This document shows positions 1 to 8,599 of a stretch of DNA of 64,000 bases, one piece after another. Under the pieces are notes generated by a model. That model worked only from the letters and a program-made list of their open reading frames with translations, was not told where the DNA came from and did not search any database. The position numbers were made by a program, and so were the translations under genes. This stretch comes from Anaerolineaceae bacterium UBA6086 (GTDB lineage: Bacteria > Chloroflexota > Anaerolineae > Anaerolineales > Anaerolineaceae), in contig DIXG01000024.1 of the NCBI GenBank assembly GCA_002436005.1, forward strand, positions 1-64,000, read 5' to 3'. How positions within the stretch are numbered: the first letter of the stretch is position 1; each line of letters opens with the position of its first letter.

Positions 1-821
1 CGTTTTCAAGTTTTCTTTCGCTTGTCCGGCCAGACGGCCTGGCAATCATCTGTCGTGACGATCCAAACGCACGAGCCCTGATGGATCAATTCAAAGCTGA
101 GAAACTGCTGGCATTCGGCTATGGCCTATCAGCAGATGCGGATTATCGGGCAGAAAATGTTCAATTCGTGGATGGATTGCCGAAGTTCTCACTCGTTCAC
201 CGAGAACCATCTGGTGAAACGAGCCTCCTGGGCGAAGTGAACCTGAGTGTTCCCGGGCAGCATAACGTGGTTAACGCCACTGCTGCCCTGGCTGTTATCC
301 ATCAGCTTGGGTTGCCGGTAGAAGACGCCATTGAAGCCCTGGCACAATTTTCTGGCGCAGGCAGGCGGTTTGAAGTCCTCGGTGAAGCCAACGGCATCAC
401 GATTGTGGATGATTACGGCCACCATCCCACTGAGATTTATGCGACCCTTCAGGCAGCCAAATCTCGCTATCAGGGACGCCGAATCTGGGCTATCTGGCAG
501 CCCCACACTTACACCCGCACCCGCACATTGGAATCAGCCTTCACCCAGAGCTTGCAGCAAGCCGATCGTGCGATCGTCCTTAAAATTTATGCTGCAAGAG
601 AACAGGATCCCGGCTACTCTGCTGAAAAGATTGCCCATGCCCTCCCTAATGGTATGGGAACGTACATTTCCGAGGCAAATGATGCGGTGAACTTCCTGAT
701 GGAAAACCTGGTGCCCGGCGATATAGCCATCTTCCTGTCTGCCGGTGATGCCACACAAATCAGTCACACGCTCCTGCAAAAATTGTCGCATCAGGCAGGC
801 GGTAAGGAGTCTGAGGCATAG
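1..821 (+). CDS. murC: UDP-N-acetylmuramate--L-alanine ligase, C-terminal part
   Basis: This is the C-terminal ~272 residues of MurC, the cytoplasmic ligase that adds L-Ala to UDP-MurNAc in peptidoglycan precursor synthesis. The frame is open from base 3, so the gene begins outside the window and the internal ATG at 81 is not the start. Visible are the Mur-ligase central-domain motif GQHNVVNATAAL, the FSGAGRRFE segment and the VDDYGHHPTE motif of the C-terminal domain. These together are typical of MurC rather than MurD, E or F. The stop (TAG) is directly followed by the murB ATG, as expected for a translationally coupled dcw operon. Confidence 0.95.
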   Translation, partial: FSSFLSLVRPDGLAIICRDDPNARALMDQFKAEKLLAFGYGLSADADYRAENVQFVDGLPKFSLVHREPSGETSLLGEVNLSVPGQHNVVNATAALAVIHQLGLPVEDAIEALAQFSGAGRRFEVLGEANGITIVDDYGHHPTEIYATLQAAKSRYQGRRIWAIWQPHTYTRTRTLESAFTQSLQQADRAIVLKIYAAREQDPGYSAEKIAHALPNGMGTYISEANDAVNFLMENLVPGDIAIFLSAGDATQISHTLLQKLSHQAGGKESEA

Positions 822-1745
822 ATGGACAAACGGCTGATTTCTGAACTGAAAGAGATTTTCGGCACCAGGCTTCAAGAAAATGTCAGCATGGCAAGCTTCA
901 CCACCGCCCGTGTCGGCGGCGTGGTGCCTGCTTTGGTGTCCATCAACACAGTAGAAGAACTGGTAACAGCTGCAAATGCCCTCTGGAATCTCGATGTTTC
1001 CTTCCACGTCATCGGCAGCGGTTCAAACATCCTCGTCAGCGATAAAGGCGCGGACAGCGTGATTCTTTACAACCGCGCCAACAACTTGGTGATCGAGACA
1101 GAATCAGAACAGCCTACTGTAGAAGCGGACTCAGGTGTGATTCTGGGAACTGTTGCCAGGCAAACTGCGCTTAAAGGACTGAGCGGCATGGAATGGGCTG
1201 CTCCTGTGCCGGGCACAGTTGGGGGTGCGGTTTATGGTAACGCCGGTGCACATGGCAGTGACATGGCAAACAGTATCAAGATGGCAAAGATCTTGCACAA
1301 ATTAGATGGCATAAAAGACTGGCCGGTTGATAAATTGGCTTACCAGTACCGCAGCAGCGTTCTCAAACGAGATCGCCTGCCTGTCGTCATTTTATCTGCC
1401 ACCTTCAATATGAAGCGATCCAGCCGGGAAGAAGCCTGGGAGAAAATCAAAACCTACCAGGCACACCGGAAACAAACCCAGCCCCCCGGTGCCTCCATGG
1501 GCTCGATGTTCAAGAACCCGGTTGGCGATTATGCAGGACGATTGATTGAAGCGGCAGGACTGAAAGGAATGCAAATTGGACAGGCTGTCATCAGCCCGGT
1601 CCATGCGAACTTCATTATCAACCAGGAAGGTGCAACGGCACAGGACATCTGGCAGTTGATGAAAATCGCTCAGGAAACCGTTTACGAGCAATTCGGGATC
1701 TGCCTTGAGCCTGAAATTGAATTGATTGGTGAATTTGACAAATGA
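822..1745 (+). CDS. murB: UDP-N-acetylenolpyruvoylglucosamine reductase
   Basis: MurB (307 aa) reduces UDP-GlcNAc-enolpyruvate to UDP-MurNAc with NADPH and FAD. The FAD-binding motifs are present: TTARVGG near residue 30, IGSGSNILVSD near 65 and APVPGTVGGAVYGNAGAHG near 130. The substrate-side YRSSVLK and GSMFKNP segments and the C-terminal EAAGLKG and HANFIIN motifs follow, ending with a conserved Glu (CLEPEIELIG). The length suits the shorter MurB class. The ATG immediately follows the murC stop with no spacer, and the stop overlaps the ddl start by four bases (ATGA), so the three genes are almost certainly cotranslated. Confidence 0.96.
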   Translation: MDKRLISELKEIFGTRLQENVSMASFTTARVGGVVPALVSINTVEELVTAANALWNLDVSFHVIGSGSNILVSDKGADSVILYNRANNLVIETESEQPTVEADSGVILGTVARQTALKGLSGMEWAAPVPGTVGGAVYGNAGAHGSDMANSIKMAKILHKLDGIKDWPVDKLAYQYRSSVLKRDRLPVVILSATFNMKRSSREEAWEKIKTYQAHRKQTQPPGASMGSMFKNPVGDYAGRLIEAAGLKGMQIGQAVISPVHANFIINQEGATAQDIWQLMKIAQETVYEQFGICLEPEIELIGEFDK

Positions 1746-2845
1746 ATGAGAAATTGAATTTAGGCATTATATATGGCGGTCGCTCGGGTGAACATGAGGT
1801 TTCGCTCATGTCTGCGCGATCGGTTTTATCTGTAATTGACCGTGAAAAGTTTAATGTCATCGAGATCGGCATTTCTCGCCAGGGACAGTGGTTTTTAGGT
1901 GAAAACCTCTGGACGATGATGCAGAATGAACGGTATGACTCCCTGACGCCCATCATCTTCCCGCCCATCCCTCAAAAAGCCGGCGTTTACACGCTTGAAG
2001 AAGGTGCGCTAACTCTTTTTGCAGCCCTGGATGTGGTTTTCCCGGTGATGCACGGCACCTTCAGCGAAGATGGCACCCTTCAGGGATTATTCGAAATGGC
2101 AGATATTGCCTATGTTGGCGCTGGTGTTTTGGGATCAGCCGCCTGCATGGATAAAGGGCTCTTCAAAGATGTGATGATAGCCAATCAGATCCCCACATTG
2201 CCCTACCTCGTCTTTAACCGCACCGAGATCCAATCTGATCTGGAAAATTGCCTGGATCAGGCAGAAGGGATTGCACCTTATCCACTCTTCACAAAACCTG
2301 CCAACCTGGGATCTTCGGTCGGAATCAGCAAATGTACCAGCCGCAGTGATCTGATGGAAGGATTGATGCAGTCCGCCCTTTATGACCGCCGGATCGTCGT
2401 TGAAAAGGGCGTTAATAATGCTCGTGAAATCGAAATCAGTGTTTTGGGAAATGAAACCCCCAAAGCTTCCGTCCCAGGAGAGATCATTCCCAAAGATATT
2501 TTCTATACCTACTCTGAAAAATACATCAACGACACAGCCGAGCTGCTGGTGCCCGCTGATTTACCAGCAGATTTGGTGCAAGAACTGCAAGCCCTCGCCC
2601 TCACAGCCTACAAAGCAACAGACTGTGCGGGTATGGGACGAGTCGATTTCTTAATCGACCGTGACAACGGCGATTATTATCTGAATGAAATCAATACCAT
2701 CCCGGGATTCACAAAGATAAGCATGTATCCCAAACTATGGGAAGCCTCCGGGCTGCCCTATGCTGAACTGATTGAAGCATTGATCAAACTGGCGCTGGCA
2801 AGAAAATCACAGCGCGATGAGACAACAAGGGAGTTTCGGAGTTAA
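1742..2845 (+). CDS. ddl: D-alanine--D-alanine ligase
   Basis: Ddl (367 aa) is an ATP-grasp ligase that makes the D-Ala-D-Ala dipeptide for peptidoglycan. Seen are the N-terminal GGRSGEHEVSLMSA loop, HGTFSEDGTLQGLFE, the SAACMDKGLFK segment, FTKPANLGSSVGISK of the ATP-grasp core and the metal-ligand region GMGRVDFLIDRDN / LNEINTIPGFTKISMYP. The omega-loop reads YSEKY, the form associated with D-Ala rather than D-lactate as second substrate, so no vancomycin-type resistance is implied. It overlaps murB by four bases and ends just before ftsQ. Confidence 0.96.
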   Translation: MNEKLNLGIIYGGRSGEHEVSLMSARSVLSVIDREKFNVIEIGISRQGQWFLGENLWTMMQNERYDSLTPIIFPPIPQKAGVYTLEEGALTLFAALDVVFPVMHGTFSEDGTLQGLFEMADIAYVGAGVLGSAACMDKGLFKDVMIANQIPTLPYLVFNRTEIQSDLENCLDQAEGIAPYPLFTKPANLGSSVGISKCTSRSDLMEGLMQSALYDRRIVVEKGVNNAREIEISVLGNETPKASVPGEIIPKDIFYTYSEKYINDTAELLVPADLPADLVQELQALALTAYKATDCAGMGRVDFLIDRDNGDYYLNEINTIPGFTKISMYPKLWEASGLPYAELIEALIKLALARKSQRDETTREFRS

Positions 2846-2846
2846 C

Positions 2847-3866
2847 ATGGCACGAAGTCGATCAAACGATTTGAGCCGGGCAGAAAAAGTGCGTGCCCTG
2901 CGCAAAAAACAGGAGAAGCAGCCTCAGGCACCAGCCATGAGAAGCCCTGTAACGCGCAAACAGGTATCTCATAAAGTGCCTGTCATCCACCGCAAAACAA
3001 CTCCGCAGCCCATGGTCACACGCAAAACCAACCGGATTCAGGTGCCGCTCAAGTCAAAAGGCGCTGAAATCCACCTCCCTGCGCTGCCAAAGTTTAATCT
3101 TGGTTGGCGCTTGATTTCAGGTGCGATTTTCCTGCTCTCGCTGGCAGTTATCGTCAGCTTCGCTGGCTTTGCCAACTTCACTGTCAATGCAATCACGCTT
3201 GAAGGGGCACAGCGATTGGAAAGTGAAGCGATCCTTTCCAAAGCCAATATCACAGGCCAGTCGATCATCAAAGTAAAACCTGATGAAGTCGCTAAGGCTG
3301 TGGCTGAGAGCTTCCCAAGCCTGAGCAGTGTTCGCGTCTCGGTTGCCCTCCCCGCCACAGTCACGTTGCGGGTTGCTGAAAGACAACCGGTTGTCCTGTG
3401 GCAGGGAGAAACCCAATCCCTGTGGATCGACGCAGAAGGCGTCATGTTCCCGGTCAGGGGCGAAGCAGAAGTTCCTCTGACTGTGCTTGCCACTGGGAAT
3501 CCCCCAGCGGCACCACAACCATCCACAGCAGATACCGATTCCTTAGAGGATCAGGCACTTGTTGAGGAAGGCAGCCTCGAAAACGAAGCCCATGTGTTTC
3601 CCAAAACAACAACAGAATTTGTGAAGGGAATTCTAACCTTGAACACTTATCTACCAGAAGGCAGCAACCTGCAATACGATCCGGAGTTCGGTCTTGGCTG
3701 GCAGGATCCAGCAGGTTGGCGGGTCTATTTTGGTAAAGATATTAGCAACATCGAGATTAAGCTTGCAGAATACCAGGCCATCCTTGCTGCGTTGAAAGAG
3801 AAAAATCTTTCCCCATCAATGATCAGTGTTGAATTTCTGTACGCCCCATTTTATCGACTGGAGTAG
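2847..3866 (+). CDS. ftsQ: Cell division protein FtsQ/DivIB
   Basis: A 339-aa bitopic divisome protein. It has a basic cytoplasmic tail of about 75 residues, one transmembrane helix (LISGAIFLLSLAVIVSF), a POTRA domain beginning FTVNAITLEGAQRL, and the FtsQ-type beta domain with VTLRVAERQPVVLWQ. I chose ATG 2847 because it follows the ddl stop directly and is preceded by GGAG; an in-frame ATG at 2817 would lie inside ddl. An acidic, Pro/Thr-rich insertion around residues 225-255 precedes the last conserved block. It sits between ddl and ftsA as in many dcw clusters. Confidence 0.9.
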   Translation: MARSRSNDLSRAEKVRALRKKQEKQPQAPAMRSPVTRKQVSHKVPVIHRKTTPQPMVTRKTNRIQVPLKSKGAEIHLPALPKFNLGWRLISGAIFLLSLAVIVSFAGFANFTVNAITLEGAQRLESEAILSKANITGQSIIKVKPDEVAKAVAESFPSLSSVRVSVALPATVTLRVAERQPVVLWQGETQSLWIDAEGVMFPVRGEAEVPLTVLATGNPPAAPQPSTADTDSLEDQALVEEGSLENEAHVFPKTTTEFVKGILTLNTYLPEGSNLQYDPEFGLGWQDPAGWRVYFGKDISNIEIKLAEYQAILAALKEKNLSPSMISVEFLYAPFYRLE

Positions 3867-3871
3867 TAAAC

Positions 3872-5101
3872 ATGGACGAACCAATCATCGTCGGAATCGA
3901 CATCGGAACCAGCAAAATCTGCACCCTGGTCGCCAGGGTGGAGGATGGCTCCAACCTGAGGATCCTGGGCGTGGGCATTGAACCCTCTCAGGGACTCAGA
4001 AAAGGTACCGTCGTGGACATCAACGCTGCCGCTGCTGCGGTAACACGATCTGTTGAAAAAGCTGAACGCACCTCAGGGTTTGAGATCAATGCTGCGCTCG
4101 TCAGCCTGGCAGGATCGCACGTCTCCTCCATCAACAGCCGCGGTGTAGTAGGAATCAGCGGCGGTATTGTGGACCTTGACGATATTGACCGTGCATTGGA
4201 CGCAGCCCAGGCGATCGCCATCCCGCACAATCGTGAGATCATCCATGTGATTCAACGGGGTTTCATCATCGATGGGCAGGATGGAATCCGAACCCCGGTT
4301 GGCATGCACGGCTATCGGCTGGAGGTGGAAGCGCATATCATCACTGCCTCAGCGTCAACTGTTGAGAACTTGCGCCAATGCGTTGGTGGATCCGGCATTG
4401 AGGTCTCACAGTTTGTCCTCAATCCACTCGCTTCAGGCGAGATCGTCCTCTCCGAAACAGAGCGCCAGATGGGCGTGGCGGTGGTCGATATCGGTGGCGG
4501 TACAACGGACATGGCTATCTACATTGATGGTGATGTCTGGCATACCATGGTGCTCCCTGTGGGTGGCAATCATGTCACCTCCGATATTGCACATGGTTTG
4601 CGGCTCTCCATCACACAGGCTGAAGAGATCAAGCTGAAATTTGGCCATGCGCTCCAATCCGATATCAGCCCCGAAGAGCAGTTTACCGTCCGCAGCTTTG
4701 GTGGTGACGCGCCGGAGAGAATCAACCGCATTGAGCTTGTAAACATCATCGAAGCTCGCATGGAGGAAATTTTCTATCTCGTCTTGCAGGAAATCAAACG
4801 CTCCGGCTATGACGGGCTGCTGCCTGCGGGTGTTGTGCTCACCGGCGGCACCAGCCTGCTTTCCGGATGCCGTCAGCTGGCTTCCCAGGTGATGGGCGTG
4901 CCCGCACGGATTGCCAAACCACAAAACCTGGTAGGGCTGACCGACCAGCTCGACTCACCCGCCTACTCAACCAGCGTTGGACTGCTGGAATGGGCACTGC
5001 TGATGAGCGATTCTGGCCAATATATTGAACGTCATGGCCCAAAACAGGCAAAGAACTGGTCTGAACAACTTAAGGTGTTACTTAGGCGATTGTTACCCTG
5101 A
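3872..5101 (+). CDS. ftsA: Cell division protein FtsA
   Basis: FtsA (409 aa) is an actin-fold ATPase that tethers FtsZ to the membrane. The phosphate-1 motif GIDIGTSKICTLVARV, the phosphate-2 region VAVVDIGGGTTDMAIY and the adenosine motif VVLTGGTSLLSG are all present. The SHS2/1C domain occupies roughly residues 85-160. The C-terminus ends in a short amphipathic, basic stretch (EQLKVLLRRLLP) suited to membrane binding. It starts five bases after ftsQ and is followed by ftsZ, the standard order. Confidence 0.96.
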   Translation: MDEPIIVGIDIGTSKICTLVARVEDGSNLRILGVGIEPSQGLRKGTVVDINAAAAAVTRSVEKAERTSGFEINAALVSLAGSHVSSINSRGVVGISGGIVDLDDIDRALDAAQAIAIPHNREIIHVIQRGFIIDGQDGIRTPVGMHGYRLEVEAHIITASASTVENLRQCVGGSGIEVSQFVLNPLASGEIVLSETERQMGVAVVDIGGGTTDMAIYIDGDVWHTMVLPVGGNHVTSDIAHGLRLSITQAEEIKLKFGHALQSDISPEEQFTVRSFGGDAPERINRIELVNIIEARMEEIFYLVLQEIKRSGYDGLLPAGVVLTGGTSLLSGCRQLASQVMGVPARIAKPQNLVGLTDQLDSPAYSTSVGLLEWALLMSDSGQYIERHGPKQAKNWSEQLKVLLRRLLP

Positions 5102-5160
5102 GATTATCATCAAATAGATTAATCGTTTTACCAATGAGTCATCAAATAGAGGAGAAAACA

Positions 5161-6318
5161 ATGGATAAGAATTTACAACCCGAGTCATTTGCAAGAATCA
5201 AAGTTGTAGGAATCGGCGGCGGCGGCTGCAATGCAGTCAACCGGATGATCGATGAAGGCCTTTCCGGCATCGAATTCATCACCGTCAATACCGATGCCCA
5301 GGCGCTGCAATTCTCAAAAGCCAAGGTGCGCGTTCGCATTGGCGAAAAGGTCACACGCGGGCTGGGTGCCGGCGGTGATCCCCGCATCGGACGTTTGGCA
5401 GCCGAAGAATCAGCAGAGGAGCTGTATGAGGTTTTGAAAGGCAGCGATATGGTCTTCGTCACCGCAGGTCTTGGTGGTGGTACAGGCACTGGCGCAGCGC
5501 CCGTTGTCGCGCAGATTGCCAAGGAAATTGGTGCGCTGACGATTGGTGTGGTCACCCGTCCCTTCACCTTCGAGGGCACTCACCGCTCCAAATCAGCCGA
5601 GATGGGAACTGCAGCTCTCAAGGAGCATGCGGATACCCTGATCATCATTCCAAACGATCGTTTGCTCCAGATCGTTGACAAGCGTGCAGGGCTGCAAGAG
5701 GCTTTCAAAGTTGCCGATGATGTCCTCCGTCAGGGCATCCAGGGCATCTCAGAACTGATCACAGTCCCCGGCCTGATCAACCTCGACTTTGCTGATGTTC
5801 GCACAATCATGTCAGAAGGCGGCGCAGCATTGATGGCTGTGGGAGAAGCCAGCGGTGAAGATCGTGCCCTCAAGGCAGCTGAAATCGCCATTTCCAATCA
5901 GCTCTTGGATGTAACCATCGACGGAGCCCGCGGCATTTTGTTCAATGTCACCGGTGGTGAAAGCCTTAAGCTCTTTGAAGTCAACCAGGCAGCTGCTATC
6001 ATCAAGGAAACTGCTCACCCTGAAGTGAACCTGATCTTTGGGGCAGTGATTGACGAAAGCATGGGCGAAAACCTACGCATCACGGTGATTGCTACAGGCT
6101 TTGAAGGCACGACCATCCAATCTGCCATGAAAAAGTCTGAAACAGTCCAAGCAACGAGCGCAAAGCAACAACCCTTGCCACGTCTTTTGGACAAAGAATT
6201 GGAGAGCGAAGAAAATTTGGCAGGCATGAGCGGCAACTCGGATCATTACGAATTTCCAACCCGCATCAACACCGATGATCTGGACGTGCCGGCATTCTTA
6301 CGCAAACGCAATCAGTAA
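5161..6318 (+). CDS. ftsZ: Cell division protein FtsZ
   Basis: FtsZ (385 aa) is the tubulin-like GTPase that forms the division ring. The glycine-rich GGGGCNAVNRM loop is at residues 19-29, the tubulin signature GGGTGTG at 105-111, and the synergy-loop motif INLDFADVRTIM lies further on. The conserved C-terminal peptide LDVPAFLRKRNQ, the docking site for FtsA and other partners, is intact after a short variable linker. I chose ATG 5161 because AGAGGAG lies six bases upstream; the in-frame ATG at 5134 has no ribosome-binding site. A terminator follows about 170 bases after the stop. Confidence 0.97.
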   Translation: MDKNLQPESFARIKVVGIGGGGCNAVNRMIDEGLSGIEFITVNTDAQALQFSKAKVRVRIGEKVTRGLGAGGDPRIGRLAAEESAEELYEVLKGSDMVFVTAGLGGGTGTGAAPVVAQIAKEIGALTIGVVTRPFTFEGTHRSKSAEMGTAALKEHADTLIIIPNDRLLQIVDKRAGLQEAFKVADDVLRQGIQGISELITVPGLINLDFADVRTIMSEGGAALMAVGEASGEDRALKAAEIAISNQLLDVTIDGARGILFNVTGGESLKLFEVNQAAAIIKETAHPEVNLIFGAVIDESMGENLRITVIATGFEGTTIQSAMKKSETVQATSAKQQPLPRLLDKELESEENLAGMSGNSDHYEFPTRINTDDLDVPAFLRKRNQ

Positions 6319-6485
6319 GCCTTGAAGCTGTATGAGCCAACCTATCTCATATTGCTCCTCGCTATTTGATGCTGCCTTTACCGGTTGAAACAATGCAGTA
6401 ACAACAGGTTTGTTTTGGCATGTCTGAAACGCGCCGATGCTCGGGTAACCTGACTCATTGCCCGGTTTTCAGGATTAACCTAACA

Positions 6486-6520
6486 AGATCGCACGTCCCA
6501 TTGCGTGCGATTTTGTTATT
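6486..6520 (+). terminator. Rho-independent terminator after ftsZ
   Basis: Perfect stem TCGCACG (6489-6495) with CGTGCGA (6504-6510) around an 8-base loop, extended by A-T pairs and followed by TTTTGTTATTT. It closes the mur-fts operon. Confidence 0.8.
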
Positions 6521-6548
6521 TAATGGATTTCACCCTTTTCCAGACCTA

Positions 6549-6575
6549 TTGTATTAACTCTTATTTTGATATAAT
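6549..6575 (+). promoter_or_regulatory. Putative sigma-A promoter of the MscS-family gene
   Basis: TTGTAT (6549-6554), a 15-base spacer and a perfect TATAAT (6570-6575). The predicted transcription start (about 6582) bears on the start-codon question of the gene behind it. Confidence 0.5.
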
Positions 6576-6584
6576 TTATCTTAT

Positions 6585-7859
6585 TTGTATTATTTTTATC
6601 GGAGGCGACCCATACTTGAGCAAATTCAAATTTGGTTATCCAATATCGGCATTCAAGAAGACCTTTCCTCAATTCTCAGCCAGGTATTCGTGCTGCTGTT
6701 ATTGCTGGTTGGCTCCTGGGTGCTGCTCCTTTTAGTCCAACAGCTGGTAAAGCGTGGTCTCAAAAACTGGATTGAGAAAACTGACACAATTTGGGATGAT
6801 ATCTTCTATCGCAACCACTTCTTCAACAGGCTGATCAATTTGATCCCCCTGATCCTGGTGTATTTCACCGCATCCTGGTTCCCAGACCTTGCTGACTGGG
6901 TTGAGCGCATTTCGCTTGCGTTGATCGTGATGATCACTACGCGCTCCCTCGAAGCCGCGCCCACGGCAATTAATGACATCTATGATGATTACGAAGTAGC
7001 AAAGAGCCGCCCCATCCAAGGCTATATGCAGGTAGGGAAAATCATCCTCTGGTTCTTTGCCATCATTCTGATCATCTCTGCTATCCTCCGCTCCTCACCC
7101 TTGCTTTTGCTGGGTGGTTTAGGTGCATTTTCAGCCGTTCTTTTACTGGTTTTCCGGGATACTCTCCTGGGGCTTTTCGCCAGTGTGCAGTTTGCCACCA
7201 ATGATATGGTCCGGATTGGCGATTGGATCGAAATGGACCAGTATCATGCTGACGGCGAGGTCTTTGATATCACTGTCAATACCGTCAAGGTCTCCAACTG
7301 GGACAAAACCATCTCCACCATTCCAACCCATGCCTTGATGGAAAACTCCTTCAAGAACTGGCGTGGTATGGAGCTCTCAAGCGACCGGAGAATCAAGCGT
7401 GCCTTGTATATGCACCTCAACTCCGTTCGATTTTGTGATCAGCCGCTGCTGGACCGGCTGATACGGATCAAAAATGTGGAAGGATATCTGCATCACAAAG
7501 AAAATGAATCCTGCGGTGAAGTAGGGTCCAATCCCACAGACCTGGTTGACATCATCGCGTGCCACTCCCCCACAAACCTTGGGGCTTTCCGGTCCTATGT
7601 CATTGGCTATTTACAAGCCCATCCAAAGATCAACCAGGAAATGGAAATCCTTGTCCGCCTGCTCGAACCAACACCAAATGGGCTGCCGCTTGAGATTTAT
7701 GCATTTTGCATCGAAAAACAATGGGAAATCTTTGAAGAAATCCAGGCAGAAATTTTTGACCACTTGCTCGCAATTCTGCCCGAATTTAATCTCGCAGCGT
7801 ATCAAAATCCATCCGGCGTGGATATTCGATCATTGCAGCGGTCCAACATCGCCCCATGA
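6585..7859 (+). CDS. MscS-family mechanosensitive ion channel, YbdG-like
   Basis: A membrane channel of the MscS superfamily, up to 424 aa, that would open under turgor stress. Three hydrophobic segments precede the pore helix and beta domain (GGLGAFSAVLLLVFRDTLLG, then VRIGDWIEM), followed by IPTHALMENSFKNWRGME. The long C-terminal cytoplasmic domain and a YEVAKSRPIQGYMQ loop match the YbdG/YjeP-like branch rather than MscS proper. The start is unclear. The in-frame TTG at 6585 has no Shine-Dalgarno, while GGAGG at 6601-6605 points to codon 6612, which is ATA. I give the longest form, but the true start may be ATA 6612. It is transcribed separately from ftsZ. Confidence 0.88.
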   Translation: MYYFYRRRPILEQIQIWLSNIGIQEDLSSILSQVFVLLLLLVGSWVLLLLVQQLVKRGLKNWIEKTDTIWDDIFYRNHFFNRLINLIPLILVYFTASWFPDLADWVERISLALIVMITTRSLEAAPTAINDIYDDYEVAKSRPIQGYMQVGKIILWFFAIILIISAILRSSPLLLLGGLGAFSAVLLLVFRDTLLGLFASVQFATNDMVRIGDWIEMDQYHADGEVFDITVNTVKVSNWDKTISTIPTHALMENSFKNWRGMELSSDRRIKRALYMHLNSVRFCDQPLLDRLIRIKNVEGYLHHKENESCGEVGSNPTDLVDIIACHSPTNLGAFRSYVIGYLQAHPKINQEMEILVRLLEPTPNGLPLEIYAFCIEKQWEIFEEIQAEIFDHLLAILPEFNLAAYQNPSGVDIRSLQRSNIAP

Positions 7860-7990
7860 TCAACCGGTTGCCCTGATGTTCATCGTAATCAAAAAAATTA
7901 CAAAGTCTTTCTTGATTGAGCATTTAAATAATCGCGCCTGTTAACAATTTTAAAAAATGTGGTTTTTTAAGGAAAGATCAACTAATTTCA

Positions 7991-8019
7991 TTGATTTACC
8001 CCAGATCCTATGCTACAAT
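7991..8019 (+). promoter_or_regulatory. Sigma-A promoter of nrdR-nrdJ
   Basis: TTGATT (7991-7996), a 17-base spacer and TACAAT (8014-8019). The -10 lies within ACAATATACTT, which loosely resembles half of an NrdR box, but no second box at the usual spacing is evident. Confidence 0.65.
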
Positions 8020-8030
8020 ATACTTCCACC

Positions 8031-8080
8031 TACAGGTAGGGGGTAATACTTTACCCGCCCCTATATTTAGGGGTTGTTGT
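8031..8080 (+). promoter_or_regulatory. Structured 5' leader of nrdR with competing hairpins
   Basis: Just downstream of the predicted transcription start, GGGTAA (8041-8046) can pair with TTACCC (8051-8056), and the adjoining CCCCTA (8058-8063) can pair with TAGGGG (8068-8073), which is followed by TTGTTGTT. The upstream TAGGGG (8037-8042) could also capture CCCCTA, so the second hairpin could be formed or prevented. This resembles an attenuator, but no known riboswitch class is recognised. Confidence 0.4.
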
Positions 8081-8116
8081 TAAAAATTACCACAAATCAT
8101 GAGAAGGGTTGGTTTC

Positions 8117-8572
8117 ATGCAGTGTCCCTATTGCCAGCACAATAAATCCCGAGTTGTTGATACAACAAAGGACGCTCCCGGCGGGATCAGGCGCCGCCGT
8201 GAATGCCTGGAATGCGGTCAACGGTTCAGCACGCTCGAACGGCCCATACTGGCAATACCACTTCTCATTAAACAGGATGGTACCCGCGAAGAATTTAACC
8301 ATGATAAATTGATGCAGGGCATTCGAATTGCCTGTGCAAAACGGCCCGTCCCCGCAGCCGATATGGAACGTCTTGTTGGCGAAATTGAATCAAGCTTACA
8401 ACGCATGGGGAAATCTGAAGTTTCATCGCGTGTGGTAGGCGATATGGCGATCAGAGGTCTGAAAGAATTGGATCATGTCGCTTATATTCGCTACGCCACC
8501 GTTTATTTACAGCTGGATGACTTGCAAGCCATTCGCACAGAAATTGATCAACTGCTGTCAGAAGAATCTTAA
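8117..8572 (+). CDS. nrdR: Transcriptional repressor NrdR
   Basis: NrdR (151 aa) is the ATP/dATP-sensing repressor of ribonucleotide reductase genes. The N-terminal zinc ribbon has two Cys pairs (MQCPYC and CLECGQRF), joined by the RRRREC segment that contacts DNA. It is followed by the ATP-cone domain (IKQDGTREEFNHDKLMQGI onward) and the conserved AYIRYATVYLQL segment. I chose ATG 8117 over ATG 8099 because the family begins M-x-C-P-x-C and GAAGGG precedes it. It lies 27 bases before nrdJ, its expected target, so the pair is probably autoregulated. Confidence 0.95.
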   Translation: MQCPYCQHNKSRVVDTTKDAPGGIRRRRECLECGQRFSTLERPILAIPLLIKQDGTREEFNHDKLMQGIRIACAKRPVPAADMERLVGEIESSLQRMGKSEVSSRVVGDMAIRGLKELDHVAYIRYATVYLQLDDLQAIRTEIDQLLSEES

Positions 8573-8599
8573 AGATTTTACGGACACACAAAGGAGAAA

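Noticed and set aside
1742..2845. VanA-type D-Ala-D-Lac ligase
   Set aside because: The YSEKY loop is the D-Ala-D-Ala form and the gene is in a dcw cluster, with no vanH or vanX.
2817..2846. Earlier ATG for ftsQ
   Set aside because: It lies inside ddl without a ribosome-binding site; ATG 2847 suits the operon better.
6505..6735. Short open frame upstream of the MscS-family gene
   Set aside because: It is out of frame with, and overlaps, the channel gene and has no family features.
8020..8116. Cobalamin riboswitch before nrdR-nrdJ
   Set aside because: No B12-box or sufficient length; only short local hairpins are visible.
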